In this document: positions 28,947-41,256 of the stretch, one piece after another
Position numbering within the stretch: the stretch's first letter is position 1
Layout of the letters: each line of letters starts with the position of its first letter
Source: Thiospirillum jenense
Lineage (GTDB): Bacteria > Pseudomonadota > Gammaproteobacteria > Chromatiales > Chromatiaceae
Length of the DNA: 64,000 nucleotides
Assembly: GCF_014145225.1 (NCBI RefSeq)
Contig: NZ_JABVCQ010000001.1
Coordinates: forward strand, 62,001 to 126,000
Direction: 5' to 3'
Program-made: the position numbers and the translations under genes
Notes under the pieces: model-generated
What the model was told of the DNA's origin: nothing
What the model saw: only the letters and a program-made list of their open reading frames with translations
The model's database searches: none

Positions 28947-30179
28947 TTAACCGCCGCGTTTGCGCCCCGCCACCCGCAAGCGTAACGCATTCAACCGAAT
29001 AAAACCCGTCGCATCCGCTTGATTATAAGCGCCGGCGTCTTCTTCAAAAGTAGCAATGGCAGTGTCAAATAAACTATCGCTATCAGACTGCCGCCCGACG
29101 ACCGTGACATTGCCCCGATATAATTTCAAACGCACCACGCCATTCACCACCTGCTGGGTTTGATCTATTGCCGCTTGCAACATGCGCCGCTCGGGACTAA
29201 ACCAATAACCATTATAAATTAAACTGGCATAGCGCGGCATTAACTCATCTTTCAAATGCGCCGCCTCGCGGTCTAATGTTAATGACTCCATTGCCCGATG
29301 TGCTTTTAATAAAATCGTACCGCCGGGCGTTTCATAACAGCCACGAGATTTCATTCCCACTGAGCGATTTTCAACCAGATCAGCGCGCCCAATCCCATGC
29401 GTTCCACCAATGCGATTTAATTCAGCCAACGCGATTGCCGGCGTCATCGTTTGACCGTTAATTGCCACCACGTCACCGTGTGCAAAAGTTAATTCCAAAT
29501 ACGCCGGCGTGGCGGGCGCCTGTTCCGGCGCAATTGTCCAGCGCCACATATCCGCCGCCGGTTCTTGCCAGGGGTCTTCTAATTCATTCCCTTCATAGGA
29601 AATATGCAATAGATTCGCATCCATTGAATAAGGCGATTGACCACTGGCACGTTTCATTTCCACTGGAATCCCACGCGCTTCAGCATAGGCTAATAACTTT
29701 TCGCGTGATAATAAATCCCATTCGCGCCACGGGGCAATGACTTGAATATCGGGTTTCAGCGCATACGCACTCAATTCAAAGCGCACTTGATCGTTGCCTT
29801 TACCCGTCGCGCCATGTGCAATTGCATCCGCGCCGGTAATAACCGCTATTTCAACTAATCGTTTCGCAATTAACGGCCGCGCAATTGAAGTGCCAAGTAA
29901 GTATTCACCTTCATACAGTGCATTAGCGCGAAACATGGGATAAACGAAATCACGCACGAATTCTTCACGCAAATCATCAATAAAGATTTCGCGCACCCCG
30001 GCCGCAATTGCTTTAGCGCGGGCTGGTTCTAATTCTTCACCCTGCCCAATATCAGCGGTAAAGGTCACAACCTCACAGTCATACTGCTCACGCAACCAAT
30101 GCAAAATCACCGACGTATCCAGCCCGCCTGAATACGCTAATACCACTTTTTTAATGTTTTTTGTCATCACTTCATTCAC
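28947..30179 (-). CDS. argG: Argininosuccinate synthase
   Basis: Condenses citrulline and aspartate with ATP in arginine synthesis. The 410-residue protein has the N-type PP-loop [10 protein letters not shown] (residues 15-24), the second signature [10 protein letters not shown] ([10 protein letters not shown]), and ends in the usual short C-terminal helix. The start could be Met1 or Met5. It is the last gene of a minus-strand run lapB-pyrF-galU-argG, each spaced by 10-70 bp, possibly one transcript. Confidence 0.97.
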   Translation of the reverse strand: MNEVMTKNIKKVVLAYSGGLDTSVILHWLREQYDCEVVTFTADIGQGEELEPARAKAIAAGVREIFIDDLREEFVRDFVYPMFRANALYEGEYLLGTSIARPLIAKRLVEIAVITGADAIAHGATGKGNDQVRFELSAYALKPDIQVIAPWREWDLLSREKLLAYAEARGIPVEMKRASGQSPYSMDANLLHISYEGNELEDPWQEPAADMWRWTIAPEQAPATPAYLELTFAHGDVVAINGQTMTPAIALAELNRIGGTHGIGRADLVENRSVGMKSRGCYETPGGTILLKAHRAMESLTLDREAAHLKDELMPRYASLIYNGYWFSPERRMLQAAIDQTQQVVNGVVRLKLYRGNVTVVGRQSDSDSLFDTAIATFEEDAGAYNQADATGFIRLNALRLRVAGRKRGG

Positions 30180-30238
30180 CTAACAATACAATTCAATTCA
30201 ATTCTGTTTTATGGCACTAAATATGTTGCGCCATTTCA

Positions 30239-31138
30239 TTATGTCAATTGTCGATACCCATACTCATGTGCAATAGACCGCAAATAGGCGGCGAATTCTG
30301 GCCCCAAGTCTGGATGTGCTAATGCCAATTCCACCGTTGCTTGTAAATAACCAATTTTGCTACCGCAATCATAGCGTTTACCAATAAACGGATGCGCAAT
30401 GACCAACTCATGTTTTAATAATTCGCTAATGGCATCGGTTAATTGAATCTCGCCACCCGCCCCGGGTTGAACACGTTCTAATTCGGTGAAAATGCCCGGC
30501 GTCAATAGATACCGCCCAACGACTGCAAGCGTTGAAGGCGCAACTGATGGGTGCGGTTTTTCCACAATTGAGGTCACGCGCAATGAACCATCCGCTTGGC
30601 GTTCGGTTTCCACAATTCCGTATTTATTTGTTTCTTCACGCGGTACTTCAACGACGCTTAATACACTGGCACCCGTGCGTTCATACACCGCCGCCATTTG
30701 CTCAACCACCCCCGATTCATTACCCGTATCAATTAAATCATCGGCTAAAATCACCGCAAAGGCTTCATCACCCACCACCGGTTTTGCGCATAACACCGCG
30801 TGACCTAATCCCAATGCGACGGCTTGGCGTAAATAGATACAACTGGTGCTTTCGGGTAAAATCCGATGTATGATGTTTAATAACTTAGTTTTACCCGCCC
30901 GCTCCAGTTCGGATTCAAGTTCATAGGCTTTATCGAAATGATCTTCAATTGACCGCTTGCTGCGCCCGGTAATAAACACCAACTGCGTAATGCCGGCATC
31001 TTCCGCCTCTTCGGCTGCATATTGAATGAGCGGTTTATCAACAATGGGCAACATTTCTTTGGGGCTTGCTTTCGTTGCTGGTAAAAAGCGGGTGCCTAAT
31101 CCTGCGACGGGAAAAACTGCTTTTCTAATACTTGCCAT
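30239..31138 (-). CDS. galU: UTP--glucose-1-phosphate uridylyltransferase
   Basis: Makes UDP-glucose, the donor for LPS core, glycogen-like polymers and exopolysaccharide. The 299-residue protein has the nucleotide-binding start [21 protein letters not shown], then [13 protein letters not shown], and the metal-binding LADDL in [10 protein letters not shown]. Normal length. It links to the polysaccharide genes at 20-25 kb by function, although it lies in the lapB-pyrF-argG run. Confidence 0.97.
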   Translation of the reverse strand: MASIRKAVFPVAGLGTRFLPATKASPKEMLPIVDKPLIQYAAEEAEDAGITQLVFITGRSKRSIEDHFDKAYELESELERAGKTKLLNIIHRILPESTSCIYLRQAVALGLGHAVLCAKPVVGDEAFAVILADDLIDTGNESGVVEQMAAVYERTGASVLSVVEVPREETNKYGIVETERQADGSLRVTSIVEKPHPSVAPSTLAVVGRYLLTPGIFTELERVQPGAGGEIQLTDAISELLKHELVIAHPFIGKRYDCGSKIGYLQATVELALAHPDLGPEFAAYLRSIAHEYGYRQLT

Positions 31139-31208
31139 GCGTATGCCTAATCAGGTTAATGGGATTAAATGAAGTGCGTTTTATTAAATGCAATGACTGA
31201 TTGCGCAT

Positions 31209-31919
31209 TCAATTCAATTCAGATTCAATTGCCGCCAGCGCCGCCAGTGGATCAGGCGCGGCGGTAATTGGGCGACCAATCACCAAATAATCTGCGCCCG
31301 CCGCTCGCGCCGCTGCTGGCGTCATCACGCGCTGTTGGTCATCCGTCGCGGCAGTCAGCGGGCGCACCCCGGGCGTGACCAACACCAAACGAGCGCCGCT
31401 GTCTGCGCGGATCAGTGCCGCTTCTTGTGGTGAACATACCACGCCGTCGAGGCCGGCGGCGGCAGTCAGTCGTGCCAAATGCAACACCCGTGCTGCTGTC
31501 TCACCTGCGCAACCAACGGCCGCCAATTCGGCTTGATCGAAGCTAGTTAACACGGTGACGGCGATCAACAGTGGCGGTTGTGCAACTGTCGCTAATCGCT
31601 CACGCGCCGCGATCAACATGCGCGGGCCGCCGCTGGCGTGAACGTTGACCATCCACACGCCCAAATCCGCCGCGGCGGCGACCGCGGCAGCGACCGTGTT
31701 GGGAATATCGTGAAATTTCAAGTCTAAAAACACGTCAAAGCCCGCCGCGATCACCTGTTTTACCAGCGCCGGTCCCTCACGGGTGAACAGCTCTTTGCCG
31801 ATTTTTACTCGACAGCGGCGCGGATCAAGTTGGTGCAATAATGTCCACGCGGCGGCGGCGTTGGGGTAGTCCAGCGCGATAATGAGCGGGCGATCTGTTG
31901 TAGATTTGGTCACACTCAC
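31209..31919 (-). CDS. pyrF: Orotidine 5'-phosphate decarboxylase
   Basis: Last step of UMP synthesis. The 236-residue TIM-barrel protein has LIIALDYPN at the first strand and the catalytic [11 protein letters not shown] motif with the Asp-x-Lys-x-x-Asp set. C-terminal [10 protein letters not shown] closes the phosphate site. It starts 9 bp after lapB, an order conserved in gammaproteobacteria, so it is surely co-transcribed. Confidence 0.97.
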   Translation of the reverse strand: MSVTKSTTDRPLIIALDYPNAAAAWTLLHQLDPRRCRVKIGKELFTREGPALVKQVIAAGFDVFLDLKFHDIPNTVAAAVAAAADLGVWMVNVHASGGPRMLIAARERLATVAQPPLLIAVTVLTSFDQAELAAVGCAGETAARVLHLARLTAAAGLDGVVCSPQEAALIRADSGARLVLVTPGVRPLTAATDDQQRVMTPAAARAAGADYLVIGRPITAAPDPLAALAAIESELN

Positions 31920-31928
31920 CCTCTGTCG

Positions 31929-33125
31929 TTATTCGGCCAAAAGTTGATGTTTCGGCAGCGGCAGTGCGCCAGTCATCACGCCCGGCTCGACCGCTTTAAT
32001 GCTGCCCCAATGCTTGCAACTCGGGCATTGCCAGTGCAGCACCCGTGCCGTAAAGCCACAGTGGTCACATTGATACACCGGTTGCGCAGACAACAAATGT
32101 TGCACCACCGCCAACAAGATCGCGTCGGTGACAGCGGGCGTTTGCTGCTGTTTGAGGCGCAATTCCAACAGTCGCTCTGCGCCCGCCAAATCCGCCCGTT
32201 CGCGCAAATAATCGGTGAGAAAATGTAACGCCGCCGTGCTGCCCTGCTCGCGTTCGAGAGCGTTAGACAGTTCCAACATCAGCGGGGTGCTGGGTTGCGC
32301 GTGAAACAATTGCGCCAATTCGGCAGCGACGCTGGTGTAGCCAAGTGCTTGATAACACTCTAATAATCCGGGCAACATGGTTGGTACATAGCGCGGCCCG
32401 CGCTCGGCAACGCGACGGTATAACGCGAGCGCAGCGCGGGCGTCACCACCAGTCATTGCCATTTCCGCCTGTAATAAATTGGCACGAATGCAATTACTAT
32501 CCACCATTTGCGCAGTGCGTAAATGAAAACGCGCCGATTCAGTTTCATTGCTGCGTAAATACTGTTCGGCCAATTCGCAATGAAACTGGGCGATTTCAAT
32601 CCGCAGCAGTTCATTGCCATCCATCTTTAACTGCTCGGCCATTTCTAAACAGCGCAGCCAATCTTTTTCTTGCTGGTAAATTTCAATTAACGCCCGCAAT
32701 GCTAATGGGCGTTGCATTTGCATATCAACCAGTTCTTTAAATAAACTTTCGGCGCGATCAAATAGCCCGGCGTGTAAATAATCGCGTCCCAGTTCATACA
32801 GCGCAAGACTGCGTTGCGCAATCGGCAATTTCACTCGCGCCACCAAATCTTGATGGACACGAATTGCCCGTTCTACTTCGCCGCGCCGCCGAAATAATGC
32901 CCCCAATGCCAAATAAGTTTCGGCCGTTTCACCATCTATTTCGGCGAATTTCAAAAAAACATCTAATGCTTTATCGGGTTGTTCATTCAGCAAATAATTC
33001 AAGCCACGAAAAAAAACCGTATCCGCAGCGGCATGATTCGCCCGACGGCGCGGCGTCTCATTCCGCCGCGCCACCCACCAGCCCGATGCCGCCGCGACTG
33101 GCAATAAAAGAAATAACCATTCCAT
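31929..33125 (-). CDS. lapB: Lipopolysaccharide assembly protein B
   Basis: Inner-membrane adaptor that promotes FtsH breakdown of LpxC and so balances LPS with phospholipid. The 398-residue protein has one N-terminal membrane helix (about 2-17), a set of TPR repeats (about 35-340: ALDVFLKFAEID, ETYLALGALFRRRGEVERAI) and a C-terminal rubredoxin-like metal knot with CDHCGF and CPSCKHW. All four cysteines are present. The usual upstream partner lapA is not found in the 290-bp gap before it. pyrF follows by 9 bp. Confidence 0.95.
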   Translation of the reverse strand: MEWLFLLLPVAAASGWWVARRNETPRRRANHAAADTVFFRGLNYLLNEQPDKALDVFLKFAEIDGETAETYLALGALFRRRGEVERAIRVHQDLVARVKLPIAQRSLALYELGRDYLHAGLFDRAESLFKELVDMQMQRPLALRALIEIYQQEKDWLRCLEMAEQLKMDGNELLRIEIAQFHCELAEQYLRSNETESARFHLRTAQMVDSNCIRANLLQAEMAMTGGDARAALALYRRVAERGPRYVPTMLPGLLECYQALGYTSVAAELAQLFHAQPSTPLMLELSNALEREQGSTAALHFLTDYLRERADLAGAERLLELRLKQQQTPAVTDAILLAVVQHLLSAQPVYQCDHCGFTARVLHWQCPSCKHWGSIKAVEPGVMTGALPLPKHQLLAE

Positions 33126-35068
<1,943 letters not shown>

Positions 35069-35118
35069 CGTCACTTCGATTAAAAACTGCGGCTTTTTTA
35101 AATAAACCAATCAGGTTT

Positions 35119-35143
35119 GATCGTTCTCGTGTGGGAACGATCA
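35119..35143. repeat. GTTCCCACGC-family palindrome, shortened copy
   Basis: TGATCGTTCTC / GTGGGAACGATCA with a shortened centre. Lies between pyrG and the Type ISP gene, close to the border of the accessory region. Confidence 0.65.
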
Positions 35144-35172
35144 GTCGCCTGTATTAAAACGAGCGTTTCACG

Positions 35173-38100
35173 ATGTCACCGCTGTCTATTTTACTCGATC
35201 ATTACCGGTCTATTTCACAATCGGAACGCGAAAAAGGCACTTATTTTGAAGAGTTAATGCTGTGTTATTTGCGCACCGAACCCTATTATCAAGATCAATA
35301 CGCCGCCGTGTGGTTGTATGGTGATTGGGCAGCGACGCAGGGTTTATCGCGGCAAGACACGGGCATTGATTTGGTGGCAATGACTCGCGGCATTGCTGAA
35401 TACCACGCGATTCAATGTAAGTTTTATTCCCCCGATCATGTCATTAGTAAAGGCAATATTGATAGTTTCTTTACGGCGTCGGGTAAAACCACCTTTAGTC
35501 ATCGCATTATTATCACCACTACGCCGCATTGGAATACTCATGCGCGGACGGCATTAGAGAATCAACACCCGCCGGTGACGGTGATTGATTTGCCGGCATT
35601 GGAGGCGAGTCAAATTGATTGGGCACAGTATCAACCTGAGAATAAAACGGCGGAATTAAAACCGCGTAAAACGCCGCGTGAGCATCAGGTTGCCGCAATT
35701 AAAAAGGTGGTGGCGGGATTAAAAACAGCCGAGCGTGGCAAATTGATTATGGCGTGTGGCACGGGCAAAACGTTCACGGCATTGAACATTGCCGAAGCCA
35801 TTGGCGGCGCGGGTGGGCGGGTGTTGTTTTGTGTGCCGAGTTTGAATCTGTTATCGCAAACGCTGACCGAATGGACGCAGCAGAGTCAATTGCCGTTACA
35901 TTCATTTGCGGTGTGTTCGGATACTGAAGTTGGTAATCAAAAACCAACTAAAAAGCAGGATCAAGATGCCGATCAGGTGGATTTGCGCGTGTCGGAATTG
36001 CAGTATCCGGCCACGACCAATGCCGCGCAGTTGGCAATGAAAATTGCGCAATGCCACGATGCCGAGCATTTAACGGTGGTGTTTAGTACTTATCATTCGA
36101 TTCATGTGTTGCACGAGGCACAAGTCAATTATCAACTGCCGCCGTTTGATTTAATCATTTGCGATGAAGCGCACCGCACCACTGGCGCGATCTTTAATGA
36201 TGCCGAGGAGAGCGCGTTTGTACGGGTGCATGATAACGCCTATGTGCGGGCGAATAAACGGCTGTATATGACGGCGACGCCGCGCATTTATGCGAATACG
36301 GCCAAAGCGATTGCCGAGCGCGATAACGTGACGCTGTGTTCAATGGATGATGAGCAATTGTATGGTCAAGAATTATTTGTCTTAAACTTTTCAGAGGCGG
36401 TGTGGCGCAAGTTATTAGTGGATTATAAAGTGGTGGTATTGACGATTGATGAAGCGCACGTTAGTCGGCGAATTCAAGAATTATTAAAAGATGAAAATAA
36501 CCAATTAAAAATTGATGATGCGGCGAAAATTGTCGGCTGTTGGAAAGCATTGGCGAAATATGGTTTGACCGAACAATTAACGAATGACGCGACGCCAATG
36601 CAGCGGGCGGTGGCGTTTTGTCAGGTGATTGAACCGAATCAAAACCGCAAAACGCACCGTGTCAGTTCTAAACACATTGCGGCGATGTTTCAATTGGTGG
36701 TCGAGGCGTATCAACAGCAGGAGCAATTAACAACGGCGGCGGTTGCGCAATTAAAGTGTGAAACGCGGCATGTGGATGGATCAATGGGTGCGAGTGAAAA
36801 AGCGGCGCATTTGCAATGGTTGCGCGATGCTCCGCCCGATAATACCTGCCGCATTTTAAGTAATGTGCGCTGTTTATCTGAAGGCGTGGATGTGCCGACA
36901 TTAGATGCGGTGTTATTTCTCGCGCCGCGCAATTCACAAGTGGATGTGGTGCAGGCGGTGGGGCGGGTAATGCGTATTGCGGAGAATAAAAAACGCGGTT
37001 ATGTGATTTTACCGGTGGTCATTCCCGCCGGCATGACGCCGCATGAGGCGTTGAATGATAATAAAACCTACGCGGTGGTGTGGGAGGTCTTGCAGGCGTT
37101 GCGCTCGCATGATGATCATTTTGATGCGTTTGTGAATAAACTGGAATGGATTGGGCGCGATACGAATAAAATGGAGGTGATTGCCATCACCGATCACATT
37201 GGCAAGGCGACGATTAAAAAGGGTGATAAAACGGCGCGGCGGGCGAATAAAAAACGGTCTGGACGGGATGATTTTACGATTGGTGAGGCGGAAATAAACA
37301 CGCCGACGGTGGCAGATCAGGGGGAATTGACATTTGCAATTGGCGAAATTGAACGCGGGATTTATGCCAAATTGGTGGAGAAATGCGGTAATCGCCATCA
37401 TTGGGAGGATTGGGCGAATGACATCGCTAAAATTGCGAATACGCACATTGATCGGATCACGGGGATTTTAGCCAATCCGGCGAATACCAATGAGCGGGCG
37501 GCGTTTGAGGCGTTTGCGCATGAATTGCGTGATGATGTGAATGATAGTTTGAGTGATGGCGATATTATTGAAATGTTGGCGCAGCATTTAATTACTGAGC
37601 CGGTGTTTGCGGCGTTATTTGCCGATTATGAATTCGCTAAATATAACCCGATGTCGCAGGCGATGCAGGCGATTTTAACCCAATTGCATGAGCATCATTT
37701 GCATAAAGAAACGGATACGTTGCAGGGCTTTTATGACAGTGTGAAGGTGCGGGCGGCGGGGATTGATAATGCGGCGGGTAAGCAAAAGATTATTGTCGAA
37801 TTGTATGATAAGTTTTTTAGAAATGCGTTTCCGAAATTGACTGAGCGGTTGGGGATTGTTTATACGCCGGTGGAGGTGGTGGATTTTATTTTGCATAGTG
37901 TGAATGAGTTATTAACCAGTGAGTTTCAATTGTCGCTGGGTAGCGCGGGCGTGCATATTCTTGATCCGTTCACTGGCACGGGGACGTTTTTAACGCGGTT
38001 ATTGCAGAGTGGGTTGATTACGCGGGAGCAATTGCCGTTCAAATATCAATCTGAGATTCACGCCAATGAGATGGTGCTGTTGGCGTATTACATCGCGGCA

Positions 38101-40137
38101 ATTAACATTGAGTCAACTTATCATAGTTTGGTGAGTGGTAGCTATCAACCATTCGCGGGGATGTGTTTAACCGATACGTTCCAGTTGTATGAGAAGGGTG
38201 ATTTGATGGATGCGTTGTTAATTGAAAATAGCTCGCGGCGGCGGAAGCAAACGCAATTGCCGGTGCAGGTGATTATTGGCAATCCGCCGTATTCAATTGG
38301 GCAGGGCAGTCAGAACGACAACAACGCCAATGTTGATTATCCAGGACTTAATAAACGCATTGGTGAAACTTACGCAGCAAAGTCAAAATCTATTAATGCA
38401 AAAAGTTTATATGACAGTTATATTCGGGCAATTCGCTGGGCATCAGATCGGATTGGTGATAATGGGATTATTGGGTTTGTATCAGGCAGCGGTTTTATTG
38501 AAAAACCAGCAACTGATGGGATGCGTAAATGTTTATTTGAAGAATTCTCTAGTATTCATGTGCTGAATTTACGCGGCGATATTCGTAAAAATATGTTGAG
38601 TAAGGGTCGAGCGAAAGAAGGCGAAAACATTTTCGGTAGCGGTAGCATGACGGGTATTGCAATCACCTTTTTTGTTAAAAATCCTGCCGCAACGCAGCAA
38701 GGACAAATTTATTATCACGATATTGGCAATGCACTAAAAAGGGCAGATAAACTAGGCAAAATGACTGAACTGGTGAGCATTGCCGGGATTACCGCCGCCA
38801 ATGGTTGGCAATTGATTACACCGGATGCGCACGGCGATTGGTTGAATCAACGCGACGACAGTTTTAATGATTTTATTGTGTTGGGTGATAAAAAAAGCGG
38901 GGCAACGAAACTGTTTGATAATTTCTCATTAGGCGTTGTGACAAATCGGGATACATGGTGCTACAACGCCTCGCGCAATCAGGTTGCGGCGAATATGGAG
39001 CGGATGATTGCGTTTTATAATCAGGAAACGGCTCGTTTTCAATTGGCAGTTGCGGGATTAGATAAAAAAATATTAGAGACCAAAGTTGACGAGTTGATTA
39101 GCACTGATCCTAGCCAAATTAGTTGGTCACGCGCTTTGAAACAAGAATTGGTGAAAGGACGGCAATTTAGTTTTGCGCAATCCAATTTAATCACTAGCCT
39201 GTATCGTCCATTTACCAAACAATGGTTGTATTATGATCGGCGCTTTAATGAAATGGTTTATCAAATGCCCCGCATTTTTCCCGACACGACGGCGGACAAT
39301 GTGGTGATTTGTGTTACTGGAATTGGCGCCAGAAGTGGTTTTTCAGTATTATTAACTAATTTATTACCTAATTTACACACGCTCGACACTGGGCAATGCT
39401 TCCCGCTGTATTTATACGATGACGCCGCCCCCGCCAATGACAATTTATTTGCCACCGAATTAACCCGCACCCGCCGCGACGCCATCACCGACGCCGGCCT
39501 CGCGCATATTCAAGCGCACTACCCGAATGAACCGATCAATAAAACCGACCTGTTTTATTACATTTATGGGCTATTGCACTCACCCGACTACCGCGCCCGC
39601 TACGCTGACAATTTAAGTAAAGAACAGCCGCGCATTCCGTGTGTTAAAAGCGCCGCTGACTTTTGGGCATTTAGTCAAGCGGGGCGGCAACTCGCTGAAT
39701 TGCATTTGAATTATGAAACTGTCGCGCCGTATCCCGTCACTATTAAAACCAATAAAGCCGAATTGACCGCAGCCGAGTATCGCGTGATTAAAATGAAATA
39801 TGGCAAGCCGGGCGTTCCCACGCTGGAGCATGGGAACGATCAAAAACGCGGCAAGGATAAAGATTTAACCACCGTGATTTATAATGACTTCATTACGATT
39901 AGCGACATCCCGCTGACCGCGTATGAATACATCGTCAATGGCAAACCGGCATTAGACTGGGTGATGGAACGGCAGGGCGTCAAAACCGACAAAGACAGCG
40001 GCATTGTCAATGATGCGAATGATTGGGCAATTGAAACCATGAATAACCCGCGCTATCCACTCGAATTATTCCAGCGCGTCGTGACCGTGAGTGTGGAGAC
40101 AGTGGGGATTGTGAAACAATTACCGACATTAACATAA
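35173..40137 (+). CDS. Type ISP single-chain restriction-modification enzyme
   Basis: One 1654-residue protein with all activities, as in the LlaGI/LlaBIII family: an Mrr-like nuclease domain (GID66 and QCK 81-83), a superfamily 2 helicase/translocase with Walker A ACGTGKT (194-200) and DEAH (331-334), a linker, an N6-adenine methylase with motif I DPFTGTGTF (from about 931) and NPPY (1037-1040), and a C-terminal target-recognition region. It would methylate one strand of an asymmetric site and cut after convergent translocation. All catalytic motifs are intact, so it is likely active against phage. A dispersed palindrome sits in frame near residues 1547-1558. Homologues usually follow this region with YNDFITISDIPLTAYEY directly. 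Confidence 0.94.
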   Translation: MSPLSILLDHYRSISQSEREKGTYFEELMLCYLRTEPYYQDQYAAVWLYGDWAATQGLSRQDTGIDLVAMTRGIAEYHAIQCKFYSPDHVISKGNIDSFFTASGKTTFSHRIIITTTPHWNTHARTALENQHPPVTVIDLPALEASQIDWAQYQPENKTAELKPRKTPREHQVAAIKKVVAGLKTAERGKLIMACGTGKTFTALNIAEAIGGAGGRVLFCVPSLNLLSQTLTEWTQQSQLPLHSFAVCSDTEVGNQKPTKKQDQDADQVDLRVSELQYPATTNAAQLAMKIAQCHDAEHLTVVFSTYHSIHVLHEAQVNYQLPPFDLIICDEAHRTTGAIFNDAEESAFVRVHDNAYVRANKRLYMTATPRIYANTAKAIAERDNVTLCSMDDEQLYGQELFVLNFSEAVWRKLLVDYKVVVLTIDEAHVSRRIQELLKDENNQLKIDDAAKIVGCWKALAKYGLTEQLTNDATPMQRAVAFCQVIEPNQNRKTHRVSSKHIAAMFQLVVEAYQQQEQLTTAAVAQLKCETRHVDGSMGASEKAAHLQWLRDAPPDNTCRILSNVRCLSEGVDVPTLDAVLFLAPRNSQVDVVQAVGRVMRIAENKKRGYVILPVVIPAGMTPHEALNDNKTYAVVWEVLQALRSHDDHFDAFVNKLEWIGRDTNKMEVIAITDHIGKATIKKGDKTARRANKKRSGRDDFTIGEAEINTPTVADQGELTFAIGEIERGIYAKLVEKCGNRHHWEDWANDIAKIANTHIDRITGILANPANTNERAAFEAFAHELRDDVNDSLSDGDIIEMLAQHLITEPVFAALFADYEFAKYNPMSQAMQAILTQLHEHHLHKETDTLQGFYDSVKVRAAGIDNAAGKQKIIVELYDKFFRNAFPKLTERLGIVYTPVEVVDFILHSVNELLTSEFQLSLGSAGVHILDPFTGTGTFLTRLLQSGLITREQLPFKYQSEIHANEMVLLAYYIAAINIESTYHSLVSGSYQPFAGMCLTDTFQLYEKGDLMDALLIENSSRRRKQTQLPVQVIIGNPPYSIGQGSQNDNNANVDYPGLNKRIGETYAAKSKSINAKSLYDSYIRAIRWASDRIGDNGIIGFVSGSGFIEKPATDGMRKCLFEEFSSIHVLNLRGDIRKNMLSKGRAKEGENIFGSGSMTGIAITFFVKNPAATQQGQIYYHDIGNALKRADKLGKMTELVSIAGITAANGWQLITPDAHGDWLNQRDDSFNDFIVLGDKKSGATKLFDNFSLGVVTNRDTWCYNASRNQVAANMERMIAFYNQETARFQLAVAGLDKKILETKVDELISTDPSQISWSRALKQELVKGRQFSFAQSNLITSLYRPFTKQWLYYDRRFNEMVYQMPRIFPDTTADNVVICVTGIGARSGFSVLLTNLLPNLHTLDTGQCFPLYLYDDAAPANDNLFATELTRTRRDAITDAGLAHIQAHYPNEPINKTDLFYYIYGLLHSPDYRARYADNLSKEQPRIPCVKSAADFWAFSQAGRQLAELHLNYETVAPYPVTIKTNKAELTAAEYRVIKMKYGKPGVPTLEHGNDQKRGKDKDLTTVIYNDFITISDIPLTAYEYIVNGKPALDWVMERQGVKTDKDSGIVNDANDWAIETMNNPRYPLELFQRVVTVSVETVGIVKQLPTLT
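39812..39845. repeat. Palindromic repeat translated inside the Type ISP gene
   Basis: GCGTTCCCACGC-TGGAGC-ATGGGAACGATCA, a full-length copy of the dispersed family, inside the coding sequence. It adds a segment GVPTLEHGNDQK between KMKYGKP and the KDKDLTTVIYNDF stretch without a frameshift. Confidence 0.85.
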
Positions 40138-40157
40138 ACCATGCGGAGAATAACACA

Positions 40158-40382
40158 ATGACAACGATTGAACTGTCTAATGAAATTGAACAGCGGTTAG
40201 CACAATTGGCGGTGCGTAGTGGCACAACCACCGCCGCGTTATTAAATGATTTCATCGAACAAGGCATTGCCGACATGGAAGCGGGTTATCACGCTTTGAC
40301 GGTATTAGAGCGCGTCCACACCGGTCAAGAGTCCATTCACTCGACAGCGGCAGTGAGAATAGCACTTGAATTGGATTGTTGA
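40158..40382 (+). CDS. RHH-type antitoxin (RelB/CopG-like)
   Basis: Encodes 74 residues with an N-terminal ribbon-helix-helix pattern (MTTIELSNEIEQRLAQLAVRSG) and a helix that would bind a toxin (DMEAGYHALTVLERV). It resembles RelB-type antitoxins that autoregulate and neutralise RelE toxins. A GGAG site precedes the ATG. The expected toxin survives only as an N-terminal stub directly after it, so this antitoxin appears orphaned. The 3' end VRIALELDC matches the usual end that overlaps relE. Confidence 0.8.
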   Translation: MTTIELSNEIEQRLAQLAVRSGTTTAALLNDFIEQGIADMEAGYHALTVLERVHTGQESIHSTAAVRIALELDC

Positions 40383-40440
40383 ATACACCACCACCGCGGC
40401 GCGGCAATTGCGCAAATTAAAAAGCAACAACAATGATTGA
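40366..40440 (+). pseudogene. Truncated RelE-type toxin remnant
   Basis: Overlapping the antitoxin end in another frame, a TTG start gives MNWIVEYTTTAARQLRKLK followed by a few residues and a stop at 40438-40440. The first 18 or so residues match the N-terminus of RelE/ParE toxins (W.VEYT..A.RQLRKL). The remaining about 65 residues, including the catalytic end, are missing. The next gene begins inside the remnant at 40433, so a deletion joined the toxin start to the HicB-like gene. Confidence 0.75.
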
Positions 40441-40681
40441 ATTACCCTATGCACTTGTGATTGAAGCGACCGCTGAAACTGATTTTTTCACGTTCTTTGC
40501 ACCCGAATTGCCCGGCTTTACCGGTGTTGCCCAGTCGGTGGAAGATGCAATACAACAAGCACGGCTCGGCATGGCAGAACACCTCGCGCTGTTATTAGAA
40601 ACCGAGCGCCCAATTCCACCACCGACGAATGATCCGACGATTTTAATTCGCAATGCGCCGAATATAAAACAGGCCGCGTGA
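40433..40681 (+). CDS. HicB-like antitoxin domain protein
   Basis: Encodes 82 residues with a partial RNase H-like HicB fold: YALVIEATAETDFFTFFAPELPGFTGVAQSVEDAIQQA contains the usual PELPG motif and the helix after it. The C-terminal part is short and lacks a clear DNA-binding domain. No HicA is adjacent; the next gene is DUF2442. It starts within the relE remnant. It may be a solitary antitoxin from a decayed module. Confidence 0.72.
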   Translation: MIELPYALVIEATAETDFFTFFAPELPGFTGVAQSVEDAIQQARLGMAEHLALLLETERPIPPPTNDPTILIRNAPNIKQAA

Positions 40682-40708
40682 ATTAAAGATGTGCGCGGCA
40701 ATTGCATC

Positions 40709-41035
40709 ATGTTTTTTCCACACTTGACGGCGGTCGAGGCATTAAAACCCTATTGTGTGCGCACTCACTGGCACACGGGCGAAGTATTAGAAGTGGATTT
40801 AGAAACGCGGTTGCGGCGTTATTCAGCATTAGCACCCATTTTAGACCCCACTGTCTTTGCGCGAGTGCATCTGGGTGAATGGGGTAATAGCATTGAATGG
40901 CTGGATAATGAATTCGGCGCTGATAACGTATATGCGTGGGCAAAAGAACAACGCGGTGAAGTCAGCCAAAATGAGATACGGCAAGATGCGCATTTGGTCA
41001 CACTTTTACGCAAAGTTGCGACCGACGACCATTAA
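40709..41035 (+). CDS. DUF2442 domain protein
   Basis: Encodes 108 residues from the ATG at 40709, or 114 from 40691. It contains the DUF2442 pattern: an N-terminal strand PHLTAVEALKPYCVRTHWHTGEVLEVDL, then LAPILDPTVFARVHLGEWGNSIEWLDNEFGADNVYAWA, which here ends the domain. The family is small, often beside DUF4160 or toxin-antitoxin genes, with unknown function. It closes the short cluster antitoxin, relE stub, HicB-like. A 221-bp stretch without a recognisable gene follows. Confidence 0.78.
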   Translation: MFFPHLTAVEALKPYCVRTHWHTGEVLEVDLETRLRRYSALAPILDPTVFARVHLGEWGNSIEWLDNEFGADNVYAWAKEQRGEVSQNEIRQDAHLVTLLRKVATDDH

Positions 41036-41256
41036 CCCCCGCCCAATTGGGTTATTCAAGATTCCGCCGCCCTTGCCGATCTATCCAATAGTCTCCATGC
41101 GCCCGCGTTTAATCTGTTTTATTTGCCCAGAGCGCCCCACCTGGCAACAGTTTGCTAAATAACTGCGATTGGGGTCACAAGTTGATTGCAGAAAATGACA
41201 TACACTCCAACCATGACACCTGACAAATTCTGCCACTTTACTCTGGAACTGCCGCC

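Noticed and set aside
35173-40137. Type I restriction system
   Set aside because: All domains are in one chain in the order nuclease-helicase-methylase-target recognition, with no separate HsdS, which defines Type ISP.
40857-41162. Plus-strand frame overlapping the DUF2442 gene
   Set aside because: It is a shadow frame over most of its length, with no start signal; its tail covers the gene-free stretch but shows no family.
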